Shown here: piece after piece, positions 1-13,300 of the stretch
Layout: every line of letters starts with the position of its first letter
Position numbering within the stretch: the stretch's first letter is position 1
The notes under the pieces: model-generated
What the model saw: only the letters and a program-made list of their open reading frames with translations
Databases searched by the model: none
Told to the model about the DNA's origin: nothing
Program-made: the position numbers and the translations under genes
NCBI GenBank assembly: GCA_030620095.1
Contig: JAUTXW010004699.1
Location: 1,117,501-1,181,500, forward strand
Source: Kuschelorhynchus macadamiae
Taxonomy: Eukaryota; Arthropoda; Insecta; Coleoptera; Curculionidae
Direction of reading: 5' to 3'
Length of the DNA: 64,000 bases

Positions 1-1140
1 TTATTGGCTGAGAAACATTGTATTGCATGTGAGATAAAAAAATATACACCAAATGATACTAATGGGCCAAAGCAGTATTAGGGAAGCAAGAGTGATTCTT
101 GCACGTCCATCCCTCGACATTTAACTGCGAAAAATAATTGAAAAACGCATAGAAGCAGAAGGATATACATTTAATATATTTTGTAGTTAGAGTTAGGTTA
201 TAGTATACACTAACTTCTTATTATAATTTAGATCTAAATAAAACAGCATTAAGTTTATGTTGTAATTATAAAAAAAATATAATTTCATGTTGAATGATTA
301 TTTGTTTTGTCTTTATAATAATATTTTATTATTTTAAAAAATATCTTATGTTAAATTCAATACTTCACTAAAAAGAACAGAGTTCTATTAAAGAAAAAAT
401 TGTTACAGTGATGATGTAATTTAGGCATCAAAACCTCAGCAAGGGCTATTTAAAAGTGAAGTTACCAATCCAGGGCCGTATTTAAAAAATGAGGTTGATG
501 ATGGTTCCTTAAAGGCAAGACATCGAATTTTAACTTTGATTGTCATTTTATAAAGGACAAAAGGTCCCAATCATAAAGTATGATTTATTTTGCATTTCCT
601 TTGTAAATAATGTCAGAAAAAAATAAAATAATTTCGATTTTCGGTATTTACCATGGCATAATACGGTAATGAACTAGGCTTTGCGATACTTAATTAACTT
701 CCATGCAGTGCGAGAGAGATGGAGCTAATTAGGACGGAAAATTTATTTTTTAATTTTTCAATCTAAATATCTCCTTAACTACAACTAATATGAAAAAACT
801 TTAACTTAAAAATTTATCTTTTTGAAATTTTTAGTTTTTGAAATCCACTTTTTCTTATTTTTTCAATACCCTGTATATCTGACCTAAAGTTTAATACTTA
901 CAAAACTATTTTTTTTCTTTAAGCACCAACTTTTATCAAGAATAAATTTTTTGGAAAAATGAATAATAAAAAAATTTCTCACTATTGCATACTTTTTTGG
1001 ACACATTGTAGTATGTTAGTTTATATAGGAAATTTTAATGTGTTGATATAGTAAACATAACCCTTGCAAATTTATACTTCTTAACTAGAATGACAGTTTG
1101 TTATATTCAAAATTAAAATAAACTAAATCATATTTATATT
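1..1140. other. xmas intron sequence, no gene recognised
   Basis: AT-rich. I see no further xmas exon. A plus-strand stretch at 425-585 reads open and ends GSLKARHRILTLIVIL before a stop, but I cannot assign it. Positions 770-960 belong to a dispersed repeat also found near 59.7-59.9 kb. Confidence 0.5.
781..960. repeat. Dispersed repeat, copy 1 of 2
   Basis: The stretch with 'gaaatccactttttctta', 'ccctgtatatctgac' and 'ttatcaagaataaattttt' matches, with scattered changes, 59785-59905, in the same orientation. 'CCCTGTATA' is a common end of small insect DNA elements, so a MITE family is likely. Confidence 0.6.
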
Positions 1141-1147
1141 TACCTAC

Positions 1148-1311
1148 CAGGAATCGAAACAACAACTTTCCAAAAAATATGCTGATGCCACTTCTCTTTC
1201 AGCTCACACAATCTCCTCCGCAAAGAAGTGTAAGTTAAATGGAACAAACTGAGCTGACCAATTGGTTGTTCTTTTAAGAGGGGCACCTCTAGAGGTCTCC
1301 CATATTTATAC
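1148..1311 (-). CDS. xmas: xmas exon 18, last exon seen in the window
   Basis: Reads YKYGRPLEVPLLKEQPIGQL and ends WHQHIFWKVVVSIP, matching 'EHVFWKLVLVLPD' of GANP. Two overlapping donors are possible (GTAGGT after 1148, or GTAAAT after 1144). The next exon must lie off the left edge or be unrecognised in 1-1140. Confidence 0.85.
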
Positions 1312-4300
1312 CTAAAAATAGTCTTTATGTCTAAAAAGATGATCCCCAGTTTCAGAAAACTAACCTTTTCATGTTACTTAAAACCAAATCCTGTGATTTA
1401 GAATGAAGGTCTTTCGCGCACTGTGAGACGCTTTTCGTGTGGACAAATATGGGATTGCAGTCTAGGGCTTTACGTTTTTTCATCCTTCTGACAGCTATGT
1501 TTCGCCATTTTTTGTATATGCTAATCACAGATCTACGTTTAATATTTTCTTTTATTCGTTTCAGTGTTTCCTGGCGGATTTTCAGATCTACAGTTTCAAC
1601 CTAAAATAAAATGAAATACTATTATTTCTTGAGACTTGTTCAACATGTACAGAAAACATCAAATGACACAAAAATAATAGAAAATACAACAGGAAAATGT
1701 ATGTAAAAATAAGCCGTTTTTGCTTGAAAAGTGGAATCCTTGTTACATTTTTCAAATAGTCAGTTAGATAGTTATACATTTTTATCGGGAGAACCGCTGC
1801 TCCATTCGCTACAATACTCAGCTCGTGCTGTGGAAATAAAGTATTAATTGTGCGTCTTAAGTCATAACTTATTTCTCTTTTCGTGAATGATAATATGGAT
1901 GTTCTTTAATCCACATAATACATGATAAAATATACATTGAGATCACTGTGAAAATTTGGAGGTTTTAAATAAGATAAAAAGTCGCTCACCATTTTAGAAA
2001 CAATTGATTTCACAGTTTTCTGAATTTCTAGGTTCCTCTGTCTCTCCTCTTCTTTTTTTCTCTGTCTCTCCAACTTGGCTTGTTTCTTCTTTTCTTCTTC
2101 AAGTTTCCTCCTTTTTTCTTCTTCTAACCGCTTTTCACGTTCTATCCTTTCCTTCTCCAATCTCCTTTCCCTTTCTATTCTTTCTTGTTCTTCCCGTTTC
2201 TTTCTTTCAATTTCTTCAAGTTTCATTCTTTCGGCTTCTTGTCTCTGCCTCTCCGCTTCTAATCGCCTCATCTCGGCTGCCTCTTCGTTTCTCCGTCTAA
2301 TTTCTTCGTTTTTTCGCTTAAGTTCCTCTTGTTGACGCTTCTCTTGTTCTTCTTTCTCATCTTCTTTTCTTAGTTCCTCCTGAAGCCTGTACCTTTCTTT
2401 TTCTAATATGTTAATTTCCATTTCTTGCATTTCCCTTTCTTCCTGAACTTGTTCTTTTACTTCTACAAACAAATTACATTCTATTGTAATCAGGAAAGTC
2501 AATATCTTAACAGCCAGTGCCACTTACATTTTAACCAGAAGTAGAAGTAATAGTTCAGCGTGCCATTGTAATTAGAATTAACCCAAATTACTCATGAATT
2601 TAAAAAACACACATAGAATGAGTTATAAAAAGGAACACGTTTATTCTAGAAAAAAATGGAGATTCTAAGAATTATTAACGTGGTCATATATCAGAAGATA
2701 AAATATTTCAGGTATCCTTGTAGAAAATTTATTTTCTTTATAGACGACAATTCTGAACTTTTGTAAAGACCGAGACAATGCTAGATGCTAATATAACTAA
2801 ACCTGCCTATTTGCAACCAAATTTCTCGAAGAAACTTAATAAAATCAATTTGGATGAACACTTTAATGACAGCGTTGATAAAATTCTATAGCTCTTAAGC
2901 ATTCAAAATATTATAAAATTTGCTAGCCATGTTACTAAATTATTTATTTTTAAATCGAGGGCTTTCAGCCTCACCATGGATAATTTATGTTTCAACAAAA
3001 TGAATTTCTTCCAAATATATTTAAAAATTAAAACCGCGAATTTCAAGAGAAAAGAAAAATGTATATAAATATATAAACATTTCAGATAATATGCAGGTTC
3101 AACCGCACAGAGAATCCGCCGTTTCAAAATTAGAAATAATACCATCAAACTTTACGCAATACTGAATGACTAAGATGGTTTTATTGTGGAACAAATAAAG
3201 TACATTCATACTCAATAAAACACTACAATTTTAGCAGAGTTTATGACCAAATAGCCATAAAGACAATATCCCTAATTTATGTGTACCAAACATTTTGAAT
3301 TAAATTAAGAATTTTAGTAAACATGGAAAGGTACAATTGTTGTAAATATTGTTAAAAAAGCTACGAAAATTATTTCTTTAACTTCCTTTAGATTCATTTT
3401 GGTAAAAAAATGCTTGGGTAAAACCAAAACTCTCAACTTTTTGGAGGCTCATACGTTTAATTTTCTCAAAATATTGATATTTACGACGATCTCCTTTCCG
3501 AAATTATTCATATTGAAGAAGAAATTCACGGAATATGTCATTATTTTTATATTAATATATATCCATATTTTTTTCATTTGTTAATATAGGTTGCCTCTTC
3601 GTTTTCGGAATATTAGATTTCACACATTATCCTTAAGAGTTCCTGTATTCCACTAGATAACTGTCAAATATATCAAAACTTACATACTACACTATACTAG
3701 ATATTTTACGTGGAAGTGTAAGCTAAAGAATTGGATAAGTGATTATTTTCTGCAAGATATACTTAAGAATGGTTTTATGAATGCTTTGAAGAAGTCAACA
3801 AGGATAGGGTTCTTAACAGCATTAGAGTTATTACTTTCTCAAAAGAAGCTCCCTTAACATAGCAATTAACAACCTTCTAAAGAACTTTTAATTTTAACAA
3901 ACTTTTACGAGGTTTATGAAGATGACAGTTAGGGTTCAAAAGGAAGAGAAAGCAAATATACTGACCTGGCAAAGACTTAAATCCGGTAGCAAAAATATTC
4001 GGCACTTCGACATTTTTTTGAGGTCGGTTCAAAACGAAAGTAAATCCACCTTTCTTTGGAGATTCGGTAGGTTTTTGCGGCTCTTTCCCAGCAAATATAT
4101 TTTTCTGGGATTCTAACGATGCTGGTGTAGCTGGGACATCAAATAGTACTTTTTGGGTTTGCGTCCTTGGATCTTTTCTAAGATGATCATTTGCAAATAT
4201 ATTAGGCTGGAAGTTAAAAATGTATGTAAATATATAGACGCAAAAGGCACTACAGGGTGCCATCAACATGTCTTTGAAAATATCGACAATATCCCCCATG

Positions 4301-7300
4301 TTAAAGTGTATTTCAGCGAGAAAATTGTGGCAAGTCGATGTCCCGCAATCATTTCAAAAATTGCTTTAATGGCGGCACTTCTCTTTAAAGCGATGTCAGT
4401 GCCAGTTTGTTCCATAGGTATGAATTTAGAAACGCAAAGTAAGCTATTGCTACAGTAATGCCGAGCTCATTTGAAACAATACGAACGGCTCTAACTGCCT
4501 CTAGCAACCTTTTCATTTAGATTATTTATGTGGTTAATACATTTAAAGTTATTATCAATGTGTATTCTCAATAATTTCGTGTTTAATTTTTTTTCAACCT
4601 TGGTATCAGATAGGTAAATATTATCAAAGTTAAACTCAAACGTTAAAATATTAGTTTTTGATACATTTAAATTCATATCACACCATTTCTTAATTAAGAT
4701 CAGATCTCGAGATATTTTCTTTCAATACGTCTTCATTTTTATTTCGTCAGACATTGGTAGTGTCATTCGCAAACAATGTGTATGTTAAGGTTAGTTAAGT
4801 CGTTAATGAATAAATAGGAATTCAAGACAGATCCTGGTGGCAACTCACAAGAAATTATAACTGAACTAGAGATCTTATCACCGTATCTAACTGATTCTGA
4901 TTTGTTAAATATGACCTAAACCAGTTGTAGCAGTTACCCTGGAATCCATAACGCTTTAACTTTTTGATATATCTAAAATTAAACAGAGAAGATGTTGTAT
5001 CTTGTATCTCTAAGGGTATTAAAACATCTGCTAAGAATTTTCTTAGCAGATGTTTTAATACCCTTTGAGATACAAGATACATCTTTTCTGTTTAATTTTT
5101 AATCTTCTTACAGGAAACCTTTTATTAAGAATATGTTTTAATGTATCGTAAAAAACTTGTAGATATTGTTTATATATACATTCCAGTTGTAATTACTGCA
5201 GGCAACCATTTTTTTTCCTATAAATTCAAGCTGATCTAAATTTTTTAGGATAAGATGATGCGTTAACCATAATTTTGCAGGTCACTGCTTCATGGTCAGA
5301 CAAACCCGCAAACATAATCAATAGTAGATTCTGAAAATTTGGATATTTTTGTTGGACTATGTATGTGCATACTTTCTGAAAATATGGATATTCTTGTTGG
5401 ACTATGTGCATGCATACTAACATCTAAAGATAGAAAGAAATTAGTCAAACATTGAGTTAATATTTAATCAAAGAATACAAAAAAATTGTTTTGTTCTTGC
5501 GCATGCCCAGTTAAAAAAGATAAACCCCGTTTTCTCTTAAGGGGTTGCATTGTTTTATGACAAGCAAACTATATCTCTTCTCATAAATATATGGTCAAAA
5601 GTTCAAATATTGCTAATATTGTAAACACAAAAAATGCCTTAGAATTTTGGCCAGCAAGTTGCTGTTTGTCGATTAAGCGATATTTTGCTTAACAGGATCT
5701 CAATGTAAGTAGTAGAAAGGACAAATGCTTATTTTATATCCATGGCTCAGTTAGTATTTTCAGACGTGCCCTAGTACGACTGACGTCATACATATTATCA
5801 TAGTCTTTCTTAAGTGTCATTTATTGTGTACCGCGTGTTTTGATGTTTAAAGTTTTTGTGTGTGTTTTCTCGTTACTTTTGTAAAATGGTATATCTGTAA
5901 ATAAATGAATAAAATGCAAGCGGATGAATTTCTTCGCTTGGGGACTCTTTAGTCTATCTTTTGATATGGATTAAATTTTACTTTTGACATGACAGTTTAA
6001 GAAAAGTCTTTACACTCAAATACAAAACGCTACTATGTTGTCAAGTGTTATGTAATGTCATCAAAACTAAAGACAATTTATTTTGCACCTAAAAATTAAG
6101 CGCAAGCGGATGTGTGGCATTGTTCAAAAACTTTCTATTCCCTGTTCTTAATAAATAAAGGATTTCATAAGAATTTCTTTTATTTTACTTTTTTTTAAGA
6201 ATCTGATCAAAACCTCTTATGATATATCACAAAATTAACTAAGATATTAATAAAATATTGACTAATGAAATGATAAAAATCTCGATTCAACGAAAAAAAA
6301 ATATATGAAACTAAATAATTAGTCAATATATGAAACATACAATATCAATTTCTTAATCGATTACGAGAATATTCAATTAATCCAAAAAATAGACGAAAAA
6401 CTCGAAAAAAATAGATTAGATAATTCGGAGAATTAACAAAAAATCCTCCACCAAAATATATTCCTGAATAATCTGCAATGCCAGTAATGAGAAACGATTT
6501 ACGAAACAGATAGATCCAGTTCTTATATTTTAATTTTTCTTTGGATCCAAAATACATTAAAAACATTGAAATAGATAACTTCCAAATAGATCACATCTTT
6601 AATTTCACGTTTTCGTTTGCTGATTTGTACGTAAAATCGAGTCCACAATAGCACAATTTAATGTAAAAAAAAGATTAACTAAACCGTCGTACAGCAATTT
6701 GTAATTAAAATAACAAAAAATGTGTGTTAAAAAAATGGTTTGAATATAGAATACAAAAAAAAATGTTTTGTTCTGGCGAATGCCCAGTTAAAAAAGTTTA
6801 ACCCCGTTTTCTCTTAAGTGGTTACATGTTTTTATGAGAAGCAAACTATATCCCCTCTCATAAATATATAGTTAAAACTTCAAATATTGCTAATATTGTA
6901 AACACTTACAATAAAAATTGCCTTACAATTTCGGTCAGCAGGTTGCCAGTTCATTAAAATAATAAAATTATAAAAATAAATTTATTAGCATTACACAAAT
7001 TTCTTGATTATTCCGTCAGAAGTAGTTTTAGGGCATCATAACTATGATTTTCTAAACACGTTTTCAAAAAAAAATGTAAGAATACAAATTTTTTTGGCTC
7101 TACGTCTTCTTTCGTAAATAGATGTGAAATCACGAAGCTTATGACTCTCTCCTTAACACGTTATGTCACACTTTGTAGGCCTGCTTCTCCCCCAAAACGT
7201 CGGACTTAATTTATGGATGACCATTAGGTGTACATTATGCAATAGTATGGATAAATACTTCGAAAACAGTCAAATTTTAGACTCACCTTCGCGAAAATGT

Positions 7301-10300
7301 TTTGACCTTCACCACCAGATTTTCCAAAAACAGTTATTTCTTCACTTGCAGCTGGTTTTTGGGCAAATATATTGGATTTGACCTTAGCTTCAGGCGCCAC
7401 CGGAGGCGCGAAAAGATTCTCTTTGGGTTTAGCGGTATCCACCTCGTCTTTTGCTTTAAAAACATCTAAAATGTTTTTTATATATTACCTACTTGGCCAT
7501 AGTTACAAATATAACGGGTGACGTAAGATATATGTAACAGACAGCCATTTTTTTGGTTTCAAACATCAATTTGTAATTTGACTACACCAAGTACTTCTAA
7601 AATACTTATTTTAAGCGGTCCAAGATACACTTATTTCTGCATTTTTAGAACATTTTGATCAAAAACCCATTTTGAGTAATAATAGTTGATTTTTGTACTT
7701 CTTATTTTATTAAGAGAGAGAAAAATTTTCTTTTTAAATATAGATGGCATGTTAATCTTTATTTTCAAAATGGTGTGGCTATTTAAAATAAATTGCTATT
7801 GTACCGCCATCTTAAAAATCCACTATAACATGTCATACATCTCTACAAAGGTAATTTTACAGCAAAAACGATCACAAAAAAAACCAAGTTTCATTAAAAA
7901 TATTAGAGAAAATGGGAAAATAAGAAGACAAAATAAATCAAAAAATCTGTTATTACCCAAAACCATTTTTAAGTCAAAGTGTTCTACAACAATAAGTTTA
8001 TTTTGGATTATTAAAAACAAGTATTATATAGATAGTGCATAGAGAATATAGAATGATTTTTCATAACGCATTTTTAAAGGTACAAAAAACTGAATGTTTT
8101 ACCACAAGTATCTTAAAAACCGTTATATTTTTACATAAGACATGTTATATAAAATTTGCCTAAGTTTTTCGTAGATTCTAAAAATGTAATGAAATATAGA
8201 TCATTACAATTAAAATAAGATTATTTTTTTATATCTTTTTTAACTGACGCTTAATTTTTTTTTGTGAATTGTGAATTCTTCATAAAAATCCCAATTACAT
8301 ACATGTTTAACATTTTTCTATATCTTATGAATGAGATATAAATAATTTTGACTCTCCTTTGTACCGGGAGTAAAGCATTTTTTTTTAAATTTAACAGACA
8401 CTAAGAGAAAACATATTTTATAAAACCAGTAAATACACAAATTTCATTATCATTAAAGTGAAGAAAAAATCTTGGACTAAGTAATTTTTGAATGATTACA
8501 GAATTGATCACTTTTTGAAAGAATCTGAAAAAAAAATGAAAAAAGAAAAAGCATTTTTTATTGAAAAATATTAAACCAAATTTTAACCTGCTAACTACTA
8601 AGGAAAATGATAAATTAGAACTTTTTGTCTCCTCTGTTTTTACTAATTCTGCAATTGACTATTACCAACCACACTATTTTTGGTTTTACTCGACTGTTGT
8701 TTGATCTGACTTTTTTTCATAGTTTCGAGTTAATTTTATGGTTTTAATTTGTTTTATTTGTTAATCGGGCCCATGGGGTTAACAATTTGTGTTATATTTA
8801 GAAATTAACTCTATTTAAAGTAGACTGTATATATAAGTTATATACAAATATACAATAAGAGCAATAAAATACCACTGAAAATTAGATCTTGGAATGTCAA
8901 AAGATTTATGTTAAAGGCAAAAGGAATCTTTGGCCCAACAATGGGACACTGCGCTACATAATATCCCTCAATGGGTTTATGTCTCCTATAGGGATAGTAG
9001 TGTGTAGCTACGTTTACATATGTAGATTAATTTCTATTGTAAATTAAATTTTTAACTACGATATTTATATGTAAATGTTTGTTCATTCATTTGTTATGAA
9101 TGCATTTCCAATTAGTTCATTTTTGTAGTCATTATTATGCTACCTTATTCTGGTTTTAACAAAACAAATTAACAATTCTAGAGACACAGTACAATTATTG
9201 TATTTCCTTTTTTTTTAGTTATGACCATTTCTGTCACTTCTTTCAAATATTCTTAAAGAAAGCAACATATAAATTTAAAACCACTTAAGAAAAATATTTG
9301 AGATGTGTAATAAATTAATGTAAAAGTTGTAAAAAGTGATTTATATGGTTTTTAATATCTGAATCAAATTTCATTTGATATGTAATATCAATACAAAAAA
9401 GGAGATGTTTCTCTTTATGAGCTCTGTACAAAAAACAAAGTATTTTCATAATTAATCTTTCAATACCAAAAATATATGTCTTATTAAGAATACCTTTAAC
9501 ACTAGCGGCAGCAGCGAATATGTTCGTTTCTTGTTTGATTTGCATGGGCTCTGTCTTAGCTAGAGCAAATATATTGGAAGGTTCAGGTTTGTTTTGAACA
9601 AAAATACTTCTAGTATCAGTTTTCGCTTGAGCAAATATGTTTGCAGATGCTGGTTTGGTCTGAGTAAAATCTTTCGTTTTGGAATGGGTAAAAATACTTT
9701 TGTCTTCTTTTGGCTGTGAGAAGATACTAGGCGAGACAGTTCTTTTCAGAGTTATGTTACCTTGCGATTTTGACGAAAATATGTTTGTCACAATATTCTT
9801 TCTCTCTGGGGTAGATTCTCTAAAATATGATTAGTTATTAAATAAGCAAATTCAATATATTGTTATACAAATTTTACCCTACCTGGAATCGGCCTCTTCA
9901 AGCAGTCTTTCTTCAATAAAAAGTTCTATTTCGTCAAACATTTCATCTTGAATAAGGAACCCATCCTTATCAAAACTGTTGTGTAGCTCATGGGATTGCA
10001 AATGCATGTACATTTCAGGAGACATTTCTTTACCATTTACAATGACACCTACAAAAACAGTGAAACAGCTAAATTCAGCATCCAATTCATGTACAGGTTT
10101 CTATTGATAGATATCTCAATAATAGAACTATATTGACACATACCAACTGACGAAGTCCTTTTTCTCTCCACGAATGTTGACCGTTCTAATACATAAGGGT
10201 ACTCCGGTACTGAAAAGGAACTCCGCTCAATCATGAAACTGGTACTATCCTTGTTCACACTTATACCATAAGCTTTCATGAAAACAACTGCTGCTTCTAT

Positions 10301-13300
10301 ATCGTCGAAGAATAGCCAGCTCTTCAACGCATCAACAGGATAAAAAGATATACTCTTGGGTGGAGTGAAGCACTTGATGAGGGTCTCTATGGCTTGAACG
10401 CGGACTTGCACAAAGTAACGCATCAGAATACATGCGTTCAAATAAGTTGTTGACTTGATAAGTTTAAAAAATTTAACGCAGTTACGTTTTTGGAATGCAG
10501 AGTAGGTCTGAAGAGCAAATTTTACTTCTGCAGATTTTTGGATATCCACTCGCAATTTTTGTACCTGGAGGTAAGAACTTAGTTTACATACTAGGCCAAG
10601 AAAATAGAGTTTCTATTTATATTTTGAACGCAGTCTTCAACGAATATTTTGAAAGATTGAGAAAAAATGTTAAATATAAAAGTTTAAAATTTTATTTGAA
10701 TCGCCACGATTTTCTAAAAACATTGAACCAATGACAATTGGAACGTAAATAAATAAGCATCAACTTTAAATAGAAAACCCTGTAAAATATCGTTACATTA
10801 AATGGGTCTCTTCTTACTGATTATGCATATCCAAGTGTAATACCTTTATCTATACAAACAATCAAGAAAATAGACAAAAATCCGGCGGTAAGGGGCAGTG
10901 TATCTCTATTGACTCCGCATTTATGTATTAGAATAAAGAAGAATCTTTTATTATAACACAACCTTATGACAGAGCTTTTGTCAATTCTCTCAGTTATCTT
11001 TAAAGTTAAAGGCTTTAATGGAATTATATCATACAGCGTGTTTTATATAAAATAACAAAGTTGATGATGCTGATTTTTTTACTTTTCAATTGTCATCAAA
11101 GAATTACATTTTAGCAAATCCACATGATTCAGATAAAACCTTAAAACTTTTGTTTTTAAATTTTTTTATATCTTTTAAGGTACAATTTGTAGACCCCATT
11201 CAAAATATAAACAAAAACCCTGTATATGCAATAACAGCATTTTCACAATTCAGATTTTTAGAAGTAGTAATAATAATAATAAAGTCATACAAATAAAATA
11301 TTTAATAAAACTCCAAAAATAGCGAAACCAAATTTACAAAACAGCAAAATTTAAAAAACATCAGTAAAAAGCTACGCAGTTAAAATTTACAACAGAAAAG
11401 TATAAAAATGTTGTCATCAAACATGTATAAAATAACAAAACAACAGAGAAAACATTCAATAATTCAGCAGGTAAGTTTAAAACTCGAACAATCTAAAACA
11501 AGTTTTAAATATTTAAATAAGTCAATAATAAAGACAAAAAATAACTAATTTCCTTCAGCTTTCATAAATATAAAACACAAATTCTCAAATTTAGGTGCTC
11601 CCTTTATAATTAACACATTAATGTAAAAATATTATTATAAATTGGTAGTTGTTAGATTTTTTATAAATCATGTAAATGTTGGAAATAGAAAAGAATAGAA
11701 TAGAATTTAAAACCCTAATATATCCAACTTACCTCCCACATAAAATTACCATCACTTAAATTTAGTAGTATTATATATGCTCTAAATTCGGCTTCATTGG
11801 GGCATTTCTCTCCTTTAAGTTCCAGGTCATGGTACATATATTTCAAAGTTTGTAAGCATTTCGTTAAGTTTTCTGTGTTGATTTTTTGATCAAATATCGA
11901 TGGATCCTCGCCCATTAATCTGGAGATATTATCAAAATATAATTTCATATATGCAAACATTTGTATATATATCACAAGAAAATAATACAATGGAAAATAT
12001 ATTTCCGCATTAAAAAAATTCAACCAATTTAATTGAAATGAAATACTTACAGATATTTAATTCGTTTTTACTTTCCCATATAACAGCACACATATTCTGT
12101 TACTAATATATTATAGGTGCTATATAGAGAAAGTAATGTAACATCAGGATATACTAAAAATATAAGTTGGGTTTTTTCGACATTTTGAGCCCCTAGCAAT
12201 TAAGATGGCCGCCACTGAGAAAATACACGAAACTAACGCTCCCGAGAGAGTACCGTTTAAGTGCTGTAAAAAGAAAGTGTCAAGTGTTGCACTGTGTATA
12301 AAGTGTGGAAGTATTTTTCACAAGTCCTGTGCTAAAAGAGATTGGGCAAATGATGTCCATTTCTTAGATGAAAATCGTCTGGTATGCTGCGACCACGAGG
12401 TCGAGGTTAATTATGACATTTCACCTAAAGAAGTACAAATAAACTTATTGAAGAAACTTTTGAAGGAAATGGAAGAAAAAAACCAAGTCTTGCAAGAAAA
12501 TTGTATCCTGTGGAAAGAAAAATATGAAAAATCCCAAGAGTTGAAAAACGAAAATAATACCCACAAAAAAGGTAAACAATTGACACCCTGCCCCCGCCGA
12601 CGCCCTGCCTCCTGTCAACGGCTACGCCTGCCGGATGATGAAGAAAATGTGGACGTACCCGTAACGGAACACACCGGGTTACAGAAGCATTCCAAGGTCG
12701 TATTTTCAGAGCCAACTGGAACTGAGAGTAATTCGAACAATATTATCGATATTGGGACTCAGCCGGACGTTTTAACCTCAAACTTATCGGCCTTTGTTAC
12801 TAAAAATAAAGCAGTTACAACTATAACTACAAATACTACAATAATAAACGACAAAATTAAAACAAATGATCAGAATAACATAGATATTAAACAAAAAGAA
12901 GCATCTGCTACGTCGGCAGCTATAACTCTCAGCCAGGTAAACAATGCAGTTGATGCTGCACTTAACTGGCAAGCACCTGGAGAAAACCAACAATAAAAGA
13001 ATTAGGAATGGACCCTTGTTCAGAGGAAGAGAACTAGAGGAAACTCTCGAACAAAAAGTCGCCCAGCACCCATCAGGGGTACTGCTTTGACCAGTCTAGG
13101 CTTACAAGTTGCTGCAAACCCAGGAACCAACCTCACATGGTTTTTCATCTCAGACTTTCACCCATCAATGAATGCATCAAATATTAAGACCTATCTAACA
13201 AATAAGGGCTTAAATGGAGAGTTTTTCTGTGAAAAAATGCACACGAAAAAAGAAAAAGAAAGAAGCTCATTCAGACTGGCAATTCCTACTGAGGAAACTG

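Noticed and set aside
2004..2335. Plus-strand open frames opposite the xmas coiled coil
   Set aside because: They are mirror images of the E/K/R-rich exon 15 and read as S/F/L-rich low complexity without any motif.
6345..6566. Minus-strand 73-codon frame that looked like a mitochondrial insertion
   Set aside because: Very AT-rich and aromatic, but I could not match it to any mitochondrial gene; probably AT-rich noise.
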